A stretch of 64,000 nucleotides of DNA from Cohnella algarum (GCF_016937515.1 NZ_JAFHKM010000002.1:1917001-1981000), one strand, 5' to 3'. Counted from the first letter of the stretch, positions 43,822 to 52,763 are shown. The notes: a model not told the origin generated them from the letters alone. Program-made: numbers and translations.

Positions 43822-43857
43822 AAGCTTGCCGAAGCTTCCTGCTTCGGCGGCTTTTTT
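43822..43857 (+). terminator. Intrinsic terminator of the sugar operon
   Basis: GCCGAAGC pairs with GCTTCGGC (outer AAGC/GGCT extension) around TTCCT, followed by TTTTTT. Confidence 0.85.
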
Positions 43858-43893
43858 GAATGCTACCGTCTCCGCCCCCCTTGCTGCCGATTC

Positions 43894-44375
43894 GGTTGAG
43901 TCGTGGCGGCTCACCTTGCCCCTCCAAACGCATGCAGCCGCCCGAATTTGAGTAGCCATTACTCATCTGACCGCCACCGCACGCCCGCCGTTCCTCCGGT
44001 TGAGTCATGGCGACTCATCTCGACCCTCCAAACGCATGCAGCCGCCCGAATTTGAGTAGCCATTACTCATCTGACCGCCACCGCACGCCCGCCGTTCCTC
44101 CGGTTGAGTCGTGGCGACTCATCTCGACCCTCCAAACGCATGCAGCCGCACGAATTTGAGTAACCATTACTCATCTGACCGCCACCGCACGCCCGCCGTT
44201 CCTCCGGTTGAGTCATGGCGACTCATCTTGACCTTCCAAACGCATGTAATCGCACGTATTTGAGTAACCATTACTCATCTGACCGCCACCGCACGCCCGC
44301 CGTTCCTCCGGTTGAGTCATGGCGACTCATCTCGACCCTCCAAACGCATGCAGCCGCACGAATTTGAGTAACTTG
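43894..44375. repeat. 104-bp dyad repeat, locus 3 (four and a half tandem units)
   Basis: GGTTGAGTC recurs at 43894, 43998, 44102, 44206 and 44310, each exactly 104 bp apart. Each unit has GAGTCG-TGG-CGACTC (with A/G changes in the loop arm in some copies) and GAGTAA-CCA-TTACTC 52 bp away, both followed by ATCT and a pyrimidine-rich half. Copies are about 90-98 percent alike by eye; the half-units are related to each other. Confidence 0.93.
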
Positions 44376-44411
44376 CATCTTACGGCGGGGAGCGCTCAGG
44401 GTGGGAGACCT

Positions 44412-44612
44412 ATGCTGGATTTTATCCAATCGAAGGAGCGGAACACGGGGAGCCCCCTAATCTAAAAGTGGATTTTGTCCAACGAGGAACGGGAATTTCG
44501 GGCGAAATCTTCGAAAAGGCCTCCCCAGATTGGACAAAATCCAAAGAAGGCAGCAAGTTCCGTGCAAAAGCCGTTATTGAGTGGATAAAATCAGATAAAA
44601 TCCAATGAAGCT
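44412..44612. repeat. TGGATTTTATCCA palindrome repeat, copy 1
   Basis: Four palindromic blocks (CTGGATTTTATCCAAT, GTGGATTTTGTCCAAC, ATTGGACAAAATCCAA and a GATAAAATC doublet) alternate with AAGGAG/ACGGG-type spacers. A second copy with the same block order is at 58393-58585; they look about three quarters identical. Confidence 0.82.
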
Positions 44613-44639
44613 ACGCCGAACCTCGTTAAGCAGGGCCAG

Positions 44640-44830
44640 ACGAGCATCGTACCTTTGCCGAGTTGCACGCAAGCCTTGCAAGAGAAGCATCCTGTGCCTT
44701 CGCCGAGCGAGTTACGCGCAGGCATGGCCAGAGATGTATCCAGTACCCTCGCCGAAACATCGCGTAAGTCGGCCAAAAGGGTGCGCAAAGTGCCCTCTGC
44801 GAGCCTCGCAAGGGCCAGCCTATAAGTCAG
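44640..44830. repeat. Degenerate tandem repeat of about 48 bp
   Basis: The blocks CCTTTGCCGAGTTGCACGC, CCTTCGCCGAGCGAGTTACG, CCCTCGCCGAAACATCGCG and CCCTCTGCGAGCCTCGC begin successive loosely similar units. No gene with a credible start is visible from 44613 to 45018; 44880-45018 holds GC-rich inverted repeats that may terminate the chitinase transcript. Confidence 0.5.
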
Positions 44831-45018
44831 GCTAGTCCTCGCGGCTTCCGCCATCGGCCATCCTGCCAAGGACTTCCCGAGCTACGACTGAGCCGGGAAG
44901 TCCGTCTATTCCGAGGATGCCGCCAAGGCGCAACACTTGCGGAAAGCCTTGCCCCGGTCCGGAAGGGTCGAGGCAAGGCCGGGGACCGGAAGTCCGGAGC
45001 AAGGGGCAAAGCGGCGCG

Positions 45019-46812
45019 TCAGACGGGGTCCCAGAGCGCCGGAACGCCGGGCGGCTCCCAGCCGGGGAGCGAGGTGTGCGCCTGAAGGCAGCGATAGAGG
45101 ACGCCGTTGTACGTCACCTCGTCGCCGACGCCGTAGAAGACGCCGGCCGCCCAGGACGTCGCGCCCGGCGCGGCGTCCGTCGTCGCCGTCACGGCGCCGC
45201 TCGCCGGCGAGAAGTTGCCGGCGGCGTCCCTGGCCTGCACGGCGAACGTGTAGCTCGTGGCCGGGGACAGCCCCGAGATCGTCGCCGCCGTGCCGGATAC
45301 GCTGACGCTGCCGCCGTTATACGAGACGACGTAGCCGGTGACGCCCACGTTGTCCGACGCGGCGTTCCACGACAGGCTGACGCTCGAGGACGTCGTCCCG
45401 GTAACGGCGAGGCCCGTCGGCGTCGTCGGCGCCGTCGTGTCGCCGCCCGGGTTCGGGTTGCCTCCGTCTAGCAAGTCGTCGCTCAGCTTGGTCAGCAGCG
45501 TGTCGTTCCGGTCGCCGCTGAATTCCCAGAACATTGCGCCCCCCAACCCTTGCGACTCGATAAAGGCCGTTTTGTGGCCCATCGATTCGACGTCGTCGTA
45601 GGAGATGAACGTGCCGTTCGAAGGGTTGTACAGGTAGGGCACCTTGGCCGTGTCGTTCCAATGGCGGGTATAGCCGTTTTTGTTGATGTAGTTGTTTTCG
45701 AGATCGGTGAAGTCGAAGACGCCGGGCTCCCACGTTCCCGGGGGCGTGCCGGTGCAGCTTTGGTACTGTCCGTTGCCCGCGCTGGCGCAGCCCGTCCAGC
45801 CCCGGCCGTAGAACGGAACGCCGAGCACGATTTTGTCGGCCGGGACGCCGGCGTTCAGGAAGCCCTGCACGGCGGCGGCGCCGTTGAAATCCTGCGCGTT
45901 TGCGATTCCGGCCGCGGAAGCTGCGGGATCGTAGTAGAGCGGGGCGTTGTGGGCGCTCGTGCTCTGCCAGCCGCCGTTGAAGTCATAGGTTATAATATTG
46001 ATCCAGTCGACGATGCCGGCGATGTTGGCCAATTCGTTGTTCTGCCTGTAGGCCGGGCTGGCCCCCGCGGCGATGGTGAGCGTGTAGTGCTTGCCGTCCT
46101 GCGCGCCGGCCGCATCCAGCTTGTCGCGAACCGCCTGCAGCAGCAGCGTATGGTTTTGTTTGTCTTCGGGGCGGTAACCGTTGCCGGGCAGGCCGCCGCT
46201 CACCGGGTATTCCCAGTCGAGATCGATGCCGTCGAACTGATATTTCCGCAGGAAGTCGACGGCCGAATTCGCGAAGTTTTCCCGCGTCTGGGCGGTGGCG
46301 GCGGTGTCGGAAAACCGGTTGGACCACGTCCAGCCGCCGACCGAAATGATCGTTTTCAGGTGGGGGTTGGCCTGCTTCAGAAGGATCAGCTGCTTCAGAT
46401 TGCCGCGGAGCGGATCGCTCCACGTGTCGCCGGGATTGCTCATCTGGGCGTCGATCCACGGATCCCCGAGCACGATCGACCCGTTCGGGACCGAGATCGT
46501 CCCGTTTTCGTCCTGGCAGGTCCACGTTTGCGGATTCGGACCGGTCGGATCGGGGTTGCCGTGAATGCCGTTCCAACAGATGTCCGCGAACGCATAGTTG
46601 ATGTGGGTCACCTTGGAGACGTCCATTTCCCATACGGGATAACCCCGGCCGTACGCGCCCCAGGAGGGGTAGTAGCCTATGATTTTATAATCCGAATCTT
46701 CGGCGGCCGCAGCCGTCCTTTCCTGAAACGGCAAAAACGAGACCATCAACGAAGCCAAGAGAAGAAGCGACAGGGAAACACGAATTTTCGCGAAGCTTGC
46801 CCGAACGCACAT
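45019..46812 (-). CDS. Secreted GH18 chitinase with Fn3 and chitin-binding (CBM5/12) domains
   Basis: A 597-residue exported enzyme that cleaves chitin. A signal peptide spans about residues 1-37. The GH18 barrel spans about 38-455, with SVGGWTWSNRFSD and the catalytic DGIDLDWEYP motif (Glu as acid) near residue 200, NIITYDFNGGW near 275 and GGAMFWEFSGDR near 440. An Fn3 domain spans about 465-545 and a CBM5/12 domain about 550-597 (YGVGDEVTYNGVLYRCLQAH, PPGVPALWDPV). GGAGG precedes ATG 46812. The upstream sugar operon, with an importer, an N-acetylglucosamine-kinase-like protein and a 6-phospho glycosidase, could use the released chitobiose. Confidence 0.94.
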   Translation of the reverse strand: MCVRASFAKIRVSLSLLLLASLMVSFLPFQERTAAAAEDSDYKIIGYYPSWGAYGRGYPVWEMDVSKVTHINYAFADICWNGIHGNPDPTGPNPQTWTCQDENGTISVPNGSIVLGDPWIDAQMSNPGDTWSDPLRGNLKQLILLKQANPHLKTIISVGGWTWSNRFSDTAATAQTRENFANSAVDFLRKYQFDGIDLDWEYPVSGGLPGNGYRPEDKQNHTLLLQAVRDKLDAAGAQDGKHYTLTIAAGASPAYRQNNELANIAGIVDWINIITYDFNGGWQSTSAHNAPLYYDPAASAAGIANAQDFNGAAAVQGFLNAGVPADKIVLGVPFYGRGWTGCASAGNGQYQSCTGTPPGTWEPGVFDFTDLENNYINKNGYTRHWNDTAKVPYLYNPSNGTFISYDDVESMGHKTAFIESQGLGGAMFWEFSGDRNDTLLTKLSDDLLDGGNPNPGGDTTAPTTPTGLAVTGTTSSSVSLSWNAASDNVGVTGYVVSYNGGSVSVSGTAATISGLSPATSYTFAVQARDAAGNFSPASGAVTATTDAAPGATSWAAGVFYGVGDEVTYNGVLYRCLQAHTSLPGWEPPGVPALWDPV

Positions 46813-47287
46813 CTTTTTGCCTCCTTCGTCATTGGATGGATTGCGGAAAAACCGAAAATCTCCTCATCTCCACCTCCTTCGCCGTTATCTGACTCTATTT
46901 TCTGACAAACTATGGAAAAGAGGAAGGGCTAAAAATGACTAAGAGGGGTAAAAAACTGATTTTTCTGATAAATATAACGAACGAAAGAAAGAGCCTGCGG
47001 CATTTGCTCGAAAAGTCGCTTCGGGCCAAATGCGGTGCAAGCTCGGGAATTTAAGCATATGTAAAAAAGGGTCTGAAAAATAAAAAAACCGCGTATGCGG
47101 ATTTTTGGCAGATTCTAAGCAGGGGCTCGACAACTCGGCCGAGTCTTAAAAATAGTATGTCCTCGTCATCTATAATATTAGAATAACATGAAGAAAAAGA
47201 TAAGTCTAGTCTTTTTCGCCGGATTTGGTATGATTTTTTTGCTCTCTGCGCAGGAGCCATTTTCGAGCGGGAAAGGAGTCGCGATTT
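46813..47287. other. 475-bp intergenic region between divergent chitinase and ABC genes
   Basis: No gene is seen. GCATTTG (47000-47006) and CAAATGC (47027-47033) form a hairpin. TATAAT at 47171-47176 is a possible -10 box for the ABC operon, without a convincing -35. The chitinase promoter must lie near 46830-46930, which is AT-rich. Confidence 0.5.
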
Positions 47288-48061
47288 ATGGTTCTGTGGG
47301 TGCTGGCCCGGAGCATGGTGCAAAGCCGTTTGCAATATTCGGTTTCCCATGCGGTGCGAACGGCGGCCAGCGTAATATTCGGCATGATCTATGCAGCGAT
47401 TTGGCAAGGAATCGGCGAGCAGGATTCGCTCGGCGACTTCGGCACGGAAGGCATGGTCGCATATATCGCCTTCAATCAGGTTATTTTATGGCTCACCTTC
47501 ACCAATTACGGCCTCGGACTGGCGGAGCGGGTGCGGACGGGACAAATCGCGCTCGACCTCGCGCGTCCGCTCCATCTGTTCGCGTTCGCGGCGGGCCGGG
47601 AGGCGGGGTCGATGGCGTACAACGCGCTGTTCACCGCTCTGCCATTGTATTTCATTTACTTTTGGATATACGATCTTTCGATTCCGCGCGATCCGGCCGT
47701 ATGGCTTTGGACGGCGGCCGCCCTGCTCATGGCGGTATACGCCGCGCTCTGCATCGCTTACGCGATCGGACTGGCGTCGTTATGGACCGTCGAAGGCTAC
47801 TGGCTTCATATGCTGAATTATTCGGTCAACTTCGTCCTCTCTGGCTTTTTGATCCCGATCCAGTGGATGCCGGAGTGGCTGCAGACGGTTGCCGGCTTTT
47901 CTCCGTACCCGATCTTTCATTCGATTCCGACCCAATTGTACTTGGGAAAAACGGGACCCGGCACGCTGCTCGTTCCGCTGCTTTGGTGCGCGCTGCTGAC
48001 GGCGGGAGCGCTAGCGGCGACGAAGGCGGTCAAACGCAAGGTGGAGGTGCAGGGCGGATGA
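47288..48061 (+). CDS. ABC-2 family permease (DUF990 type), subunit 1
   Basis: A 257-residue membrane protein with about six segments, of the ABC2_membrane_6 (DUF990) family. Typical parts are SVIFGMIYAAIWQGIGEQDS, GLAERVRTGQIALDLARPLH and the C-terminal QWMPEWLQTVAGFSPYPIFH. AAAGGAG precedes ATG 47288. The stop overlaps the next permease start (ATGA at 48058). These transporters occur as two DUF990 permeases plus one ATPase; the substrate is unknown. Confidence 0.9.
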   Translation: MVLWVLARSMVQSRLQYSVSHAVRTAASVIFGMIYAAIWQGIGEQDSLGDFGTEGMVAYIAFNQVILWLTFTNYGLGLAERVRTGQIALDLARPLHLFAFAAGREAGSMAYNALFTALPLYFIYFWIYDLSIPRDPAVWLWTAAALLMAVYAALCIAYAIGLASLWTVEGYWLHMLNYSVNFVLSGFLIPIQWMPEWLQTVAGFSPYPIFHSIPTQLYLGKTGPGTLLVPLLWCALLTAGALAATKAVKRKVEVQGG

Positions 48062-48848
48062 CGTGGATGGGAATTTGCTGGCTGCTTTACAAAATGAATG
48101 TCAGGGCGAGGATGCAGTATCGCCTGAATTTCGTGCTGATGACGCTGCTCGCCTCCGTCGTCACGGTCGCGGAATTTCTTGGCTTGGCTGTCGTGCTGAA
48201 CGCCTTCGGCTCGATTCAGGGCTGGGACGTGTGGGAAATCGGCTACCTTTACGGGGTGCTGATGACGGCGAAATTCGCATATCGCGCGTTCGGCTCGGGC
48301 ATCAACAACTTCGAGCCCTACCTGGTGAACGGCCAGCTCGACCAATTGCTGCTGCGCCCGATGCCGCTGCTGCTGGCCGTCCTGACGTCGCGGACGCGAA
48401 TGGTCGGCGGCGAACTGCTGCAAAGCTTGGCGGTGCTCGGCGTCTGCATCGCGCAGCTGATGAGCCGCGGCCAGGTCGGCGCGTGGATTTTGCCCCAGAC
48501 GCTTTTCATCATCGCGACCGGCACCGTCATCATGTTCGCCGTGGGGCTGGCTACCGCCGCCATCGGCTTCTGGATTACGCGGGTGGAGGATCTGTCGGTG
48601 CTGACGGACAACGCGACGACGACCGCCTGCCAATATCCGCTCAGCCTGTTTCCCGATTGGCTGCGTACGTTGCTGCTGGCGGTCATTCCGTTCGGATTTA
48701 TCAGCTACGTGCCGGCCATGCACATCGTCCGCGGAGAATGGGGCGGCTGGACGCTGCCGCTGACGGGGCGGTTGCCGCCGCCGCGCTGGCAGGGGCCCTG
48801 GGTCTGTGGCGGATCGGCGTCGCCCGGTATCAAAGCACGGGTACGTGA
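48058..48848 (+). CDS. ABC-2 family permease (DUF990 type), subunit 2 (frame broken near its end)
   Basis: A second DUF990-type membrane subunit, with NVRARMQYRLNFVLMTLLAS, RAFGSGINNFEPYLVNGQLD and FPDWLRTLLLAVIPFGFISY. After GGWTLPLTG the frame slips: one more G in GGGG at 48765-48768 gives AVAAAALAGALGLWRIGVAR and a stop at 48846-48848, the last membrane helix expected for the family. As given, the frame instead continues with a basic, unlike tail to 48885. The repaired length is about 263 residues. Confidence 0.85.
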
Positions 48849-48899
48849 GCGCGGCGGCCCGGAAAGAGGGGGAAAAGCAAGATGACGAGGAGGATGAAA

Positions 48900-49889
48900 A
48901 TGAACGCGAAAATAATGGAAGTCGAAGGTCTCGTCAAAACGTTCGCGGCGCCGGCCCCGCGCGAAGGAAGGTTCGCCGCCGTCCGCTCGTTATGGACGCG
49001 CGAGAAACGCCTGGTCGAGGCGGTAAGGCGCCTCGATTTCTCGGTGGACCGCGGCGAGTTCGTCGGCTTCATCGGGCCGAACGGGGCCGGCAAGTCGACG
49101 ACGATCAAAATGCTGTGCGGCATCTTGCATCCGAGCGAGGGCGAGGTGCGGATACTCGGGCTCAGTCCGCAGCGGGAACGGAAGCGGGTGGCCAGGCGGA
49201 TCGGCGTCGTATTCGGCCAGCGGACGCAGCTGTGGTGGGATTTGCCGCTTCGAAACAGCTTCGAAATCTTGGCGGCGATGTTTCGGCTCGGCCGGGCGGA
49301 GAGCGCGCGGCAGCTGGAGCGGCTCGACGAAGTGCTGGGGCTCCGCGAATTTTGGGATACGCCGGTGCGCAAGCTGTCGCTCGGCCAGCGGATGAGGGGC
49401 GACCTGGCCGCGGCGCTGCTCCACGATCCGGAGCTGCTCGTGCTCGACGAGCCGACGATCGGCATGGATGCCGCCGCCAAGCGCCAAATCCGGGCGCACC
49501 TGAAGCTGCTGAACGAGGAGCACGGCAAGACGGTGCTGCTGACCACGCACGATATGGACGACATCGAGCAGCTGTGCCGCCGGGTGATGGTTATCAATCG
49601 CGGGGAGTGCATTTATGACGGAAGCAGGGAAGGGCTTCGCGGACGAATCGGCATCCCGACCGTCATCCGCGTGGCCTATCGCAGCCTCCCGCAGATGCCC
49701 GATTCCGACGGACGGGATTCCGGCGCGTTTCAGATCGTCGGCCTAAAGGACCGGGAACTGACCGTTTCCTGCAACCGAAGCCGGATTCGGGTGATGGACG
49801 TGCTTCGCGAGCTTGGCGAATGGGGGGAAATCGAAGACGTGCATGTGGAGGAACCGGACTTCGAGGACGTCGTCCATCGAATCTATTGA
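48900..49889 (+). CDS. ABC transporter ATP-binding protein of the DUF990 exporter
   Basis: A 329-residue ATPase with Walker [10 protein letters not shown] near residue 58, signature LSLGQRMRGDLAAALLHDP near 155-175, Walker B LLVLDEPTIGMD and the switch His in TTHDMDD. The long N-terminal extension (AAPAPREGRFAAVRSLW) between the first strands is typical of NatA-like ATPases that serve DUF990 permeases. GAGGAGG is 6 bp before ATG 48900; in-frame starts at 48882 and 48894 are alternatives. Last gene of the operon. Confidence 0.92.
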   Translation: MNAKIMEVEGLVKTFAAPAPREGRFAAVRSLWTREKRLVEAVRRLDFSVDRGEFVGFIGPNGAGKSTTIKMLCGILHPSEGEVRILGLSPQRERKRVARRIGVVFGQRTQLWWDLPLRNSFEILAAMFRLGRAESARQLERLDEVLGLREFWDTPVRKLSLGQRMRGDLAAALLHDPELLVLDEPTIGMDAAAKRQIRAHLKLLNEEHGKTVLLTTHDMDDIEQLCRRVMVINRGECIYDGSREGLRGRIGIPTVIRVAYRSLPQMPDSDGRDSGAFQIVGLKDRELTVSCNRSRIRVMDVLRELGEWGEIEDVHVEEPDFEDVVHRIY

Positions 49890-49914
49890 AAAAGCGGGGC
49901 TTGCGGCCCCGCCG
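49887..49914. terminator. Bidirectional terminator hairpin
   Basis: GCGGGGC and GCCCCGC arms with loop TTGCG; TTTTT follows when read on the minus strand, so it mainly serves the DUF421 gene and sits at the end of the convergent ABC operon. Confidence 0.7.
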
Positions 49915-49926
49915 GACGGTCATTCG

Positions 49927-50793
49927 TCAGCTTTGAAGCATCGGTCTTACTTCTTCGATGACGCCCGCAAGCTCCTTGGAGCTTGCCTCGTACATGGCTT
50001 TGGCCGAAGGATCGCGCGTGGACGAAGCGAACAGCTCCAAATCCGCCTGCGCTTTTTTCAGCGTGGAGAACAGCAAAGCTTTCCCTTGCGGCGCCGGGGT
50101 TTTGATTTTGTCGTCGTACAGATCGATGTACAGCTGCTGGTAGGCGTCGACCTGCGCGAGAAACACGTTGTCCAGCGTGACGCCGATCTTTTCCAATTCG
50201 GTCATCAGCCAGCCGGGACTCAGCTCGAGCGTGGCCAGCGGCTCGTACATGATTTTTCCGTCGATGACGACGGTTTGGGTTTCAACCTCGTTGACGGTGC
50301 GGATGCCGAGGTGGCTCGCCGACAAGGGCTGCTTGTCCTTTTTCAGCAGCACGCTTACTTCCCCGTTCGTCTCCATGACGGCGAATTCCACGTCCGCGAG
50401 GTTGAACACGCCCTTGCCCCGCAGCTGGGAAAGCATTTCATCCGCCGTCAGCCGCTCTTTCTTTAAATTGTCCTCCATGATTTTTCCTTCCTTGACGATG
50501 ACGCGGCCTTTGCCTTCGAAGATGCGGCGGGCGGTCTTGCTTTTCAGCGTCAGCAATTCGAACAGGAACGGCACCACGAACCAGACAAGCAAGGCGAGCG
50601 TGCCATGCCAATAGTTCGCTTCGATATCGGTGGAGATGAATCCGGCCAAGGATCCGAGCGTAATGCCCAGCACGTATTCGAAAAAGGTCAGCTGCGAAAT
50701 CTGTTTTTTCCCCAGGATCCGGGCCATTAGAAACAACATGGTCAGCGCTCCGAGCGAACGAAGCAAAATTTCGGACGAATCCGGCATCGTCAC
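49927..50793 (-). CDS. DUF421 (YetF-like) membrane protein fused to a DUF1657 domain
   Basis: A 288-residue protein. Three N-terminal membrane segments (LGALTMLFLMARILGKKQIS, then FEYVLGITLGSLAGFI and LLVWFVVPFLFELLTLK) lead to the cytoplasmic DUF421/YetF domain (KGRVIVKEGKIMEDNLKKER, VSVLLKKDKQPLS). The last 65 residues (LLFSTLKKAQADLELFASST, AMYEASSKELAGVIEEV) match DUF1657 and resemble the separate DUF1657 gene at 52485. DUF421 and DUF1657 genes are regular partners of spoVA(2mob) clusters that raise spore heat resistance. It follows spoVAD on the same strand. No spoVAEb lies between them. Confidence 0.88.
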   Translation of the reverse strand: MTMPDSSEILLRSLGALTMLFLMARILGKKQISQLTFFEYVLGITLGSLAGFISTDIEANYWHGTLALLVWFVVPFLFELLTLKSKTARRIFEGKGRVIVKEGKIMEDNLKKERLTADEMLSQLRGKGVFNLADVEFAVMETNGEVSVLLKKDKQPLSASHLGIRTVNEVETQTVVIDGKIMYEPLATLELSPGWLMTELEKIGVTLDNVFLAQVDAYQQLYIDLYDDKIKTPAPQGKALLFSTLKKAQADLELFASSTRDPSAKAMYEASSKELAGVIEEVRPMLQS

Positions 50794-50811
50794 TGCCCCT
50801 TTCGGCTCCGT

Positions 50812-51840
50812 TTAAGGCCGTATTCGCGTCCGTCTCCGGCGCTTCGATCGCGACCGCGTGCGCGATGCAGGGGATCGATTCGCCCTGCTGCACGGCCAAC
50901 GGAGAGAGGAGGGCGCCCGTGGCAACGACCAGGACGCGGCGAAGCTCTTTTTTGCGGATTTTTTTCAAAATATGACCGTAGGTCACGACGGCGGAGCAGC
51001 CGCAGCCGCTGCCCCGGCCTGGACCATCTGCTTGTCATAGTCGTAAATGAGCATGCCGCAGTCGCGGTAACGGGTTTTATGCATCGGAATCCGGTGTTTT
51101 TCGAACAGATCGCAGGCGATTTCGTAGCCGACTTTGGCCAAATCGCCGGTGACGATAAGATCGTAGTGATCCGGACCGACGCCAAGGTCCCGGAAATGGG
51201 ACGTGATCGTATCGACGGCTGCCGGAGCCATCGCGGCCCCCATATTGAACGGATCCTTGATGCCCATGTCGACGACGCGTCCGATCGTGGCCGAGGCGAT
51301 GACGGGGCCGTCCCCGGATTCGGACACGACCGCGGCGCCCGCACCCGTGACCGTGTATTGGGCCGTCGGAGGCTTCTGCGACCCGTACTCCGTCGGATAC
51401 CGGAACTGCTTTTCGATGCTGGAGTTATGGCTGCAGGTAGCCGCCAGGGCGTATTTGGCCCCGCCGGTCCCGACGAGGTAGGAGGCGACCGCCAGGCTCT
51501 CCATCGACGTCGAGCAGGCGCCGAAAACGCCGAGGTACGGCACGGAAAGCGTGCGCGCGGTATAGCTCGTGCTCGTGATCTGGTTGAGGAGATCCCCGCC
51601 GACGTAAAATTGGATTTGATCCTGCGTCAAGCCCGCGTACTGGATCGCAAGCTTGGCCGCCTCCTCGAGCATCGTCTGCTCGGCTTGCTCCCAGCTGTTC
51701 TGTCCTACGAGGGAATCGCCGTGCACGATATCGAAATCGCCGCCAAGCGGCCCCCTGCCTTCGAACGGTCCGACGACGGACGCGGACGCGGCGATGACCG
51801 GCTTCCGCCGAAACTTCCAGCTTTGATGTCCTTTTAGCAT
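50812..51840 (-). CDS. spoVAD: Stage V sporulation protein AD (frame broken in this sequence)
   Basis: SpoVAD is a thiolase-fold protein that binds dipicolinic acid and helps to move it into and out of the spore. The first frame has FDIVHGDSLVGQNSWEQAEQ, GACSTSMESLAVA, DLAKVGYEIACDLFEKHRIP and CGMLIYDYDKQMVQAG. It then ends in AAAAAAPPS. One extra G in the G4 run (C4 at 51012-51015 on the plus strand) restores GGSGCGCSAVVTYGHILKKI and GALLSPLAVQQGESIPCIAH, the normal SpoVAD C terminus. After AHAVAIE the reading frame stays open into the DUF421 gene, so a second indel near 50815-50860 is likely and the exact end is uncertain. The repaired length should be about 340 residues. Confidence 0.88.
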
Positions 51841-51844
51841 ATCG

Positions 51845-52366
51845 TCACCCCCCGCGTACGATTAATCGGACGATCGCAACCGCAAAGGCGGCTACCGTCC
51901 CAAACACGATGACGCTTCCGGCCAGCTTGAACATCTGGGCGCCGACGCCGAGGACGAGTCCTTCGCTCCGGTGCTCGATCGCAGCCGATGCCATCGAATT
52001 GGCAAACCCGGTCACGGGCACGGCGGAGCCCGCTCCCGCCCACTGGCCGATCTTGTCGTACACGCCCAGGCTCGTCAAAACGACCGAAACGATAATCAGA
52101 ATCGCGACGGTCGGATCGCCCGCCTTTTTCTCGTCCCAGCCCGCAAAGTGCACCAACGCCTGCTGAATGCATTGTCCGAGCAAACAAATCGCGCCCCCGA
52201 CCGCGAACGCCCGCGCGCAGTTGCGCAATACGCTCCGGGAAGGTTCGCGTTTCCAAGCCATAATTTGATACTCCCGCTGGACAGGGGTCAATTTTTTCGT
52301 TTTGCTGCTGCCGATGGCGCTCAAGCCCCCCTTCGACCCTGATTTACTATTTGAGGATGCCTCCAA
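51845..52366 (-). CDS. spoVAC: Stage V sporulation protein AC
   Basis: A 173-residue inner-membrane protein of the forespore with four segments. SpoVAC forms a mechanosensitive channel for dipicolinic acid in the spore core. The family core is NCARAFAVGGAICLLGQCIQ, VAILIIVSVVLTSLGVYDKI, VPVTGFANSMASAAIEHRSE and GLVLGVGAQMFKLAGSVIVF. The start is uncertain: TTG 52366 gives a Ser/Lys-rich leader longer than in B. subtilis, and internal starts are possible. It lies 4 bp upstream of spoVAD in the same operon. Confidence 0.9.
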   Translation of the reverse strand: MEASSNSKSGSKGGLSAIGSSKTKKLTPVQREYQIMAWKREPSRSVLRNCARAFAVGGAICLLGQCIQQALVHFAGWDEKKAGDPTVAILIIVSVVLTSLGVYDKIGQWAGAGSAVPVTGFANSMASAAIEHRSEGLVLGVGAQMFKLAGSVIVFGTVAAFAVAIVRLIVRGG

Positions 52367-52484
52367 ACCGGGTTTTTAATCATCTTGAAGTTCTGACTTA
52401 AATTTACAGTTTAAGCTCGTATGAATAGGGACGCCGTTAGGAAAGATGTACTTTGGATTCGCCAAAAAAGAAGGAGGAAACGAA

Positions 52485-52691
52485 ATGACCGTCGCATCTC
52501 AAGTCAAAACTTGCCTCGCTTCGCTGAAAAGCGCGCAGGCCAGCCTGGAACAGTTCGCTCTCGGTACGCAAAACCAGGACGCCAAAACGCTGTTTACGAA
52601 CGCGGCCTCGCAAACGCAGCAAATCGTGCAGCAAGTCGAGACGCGCGTGCAGCAGCTGGAGAATGAAGAACCGCAATATAAGGGATTCTAA
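52485..52691 (+). CDS. DUF1657 small protein
   Basis: A 68-residue helical protein of the DUF1657 family: TVASQVKTCLASLKSAQASL, then FALGTQNQDAKTLFTNAASQ and VQQVETRVQQLENEEPQYKG. The family occurs in spoVA(2mob)-type operons and is probably made in the forespore. GGAGG is 8 bp before ATG 52485. It is divergent from spoVAC, about 120 bp apart, unlike the co-directional order usual in spoVA(2mob) operons. Related to the C-terminal domain of the DUF421 protein. Confidence 0.88.
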   Translation: MTVASQVKTCLASLKSAQASLEQFALGTQNQDAKTLFTNAASQTQQIVQQVETRVQQLENEEPQYKGF

Positions 52692-52763
52692 AGAAACCAT
52701 GGTTTGCCCAAGGAGGGCGAAGCGCCGGACGCTTCCCCTCCTATTTCGCTAAGGAGGCCTAAC

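Noticed and set aside
43894-44375. CRISPR array
   Set aside because: The unit is 104 bp and both halves are repeated; there are no unique spacers of uniform length and no cas genes.
44591-44869. Small genes in the repeat region before the chitinase gene
   Set aside because: The open frames on both strands follow the degenerate repeats, lack ribosome sites and resemble nothing known.
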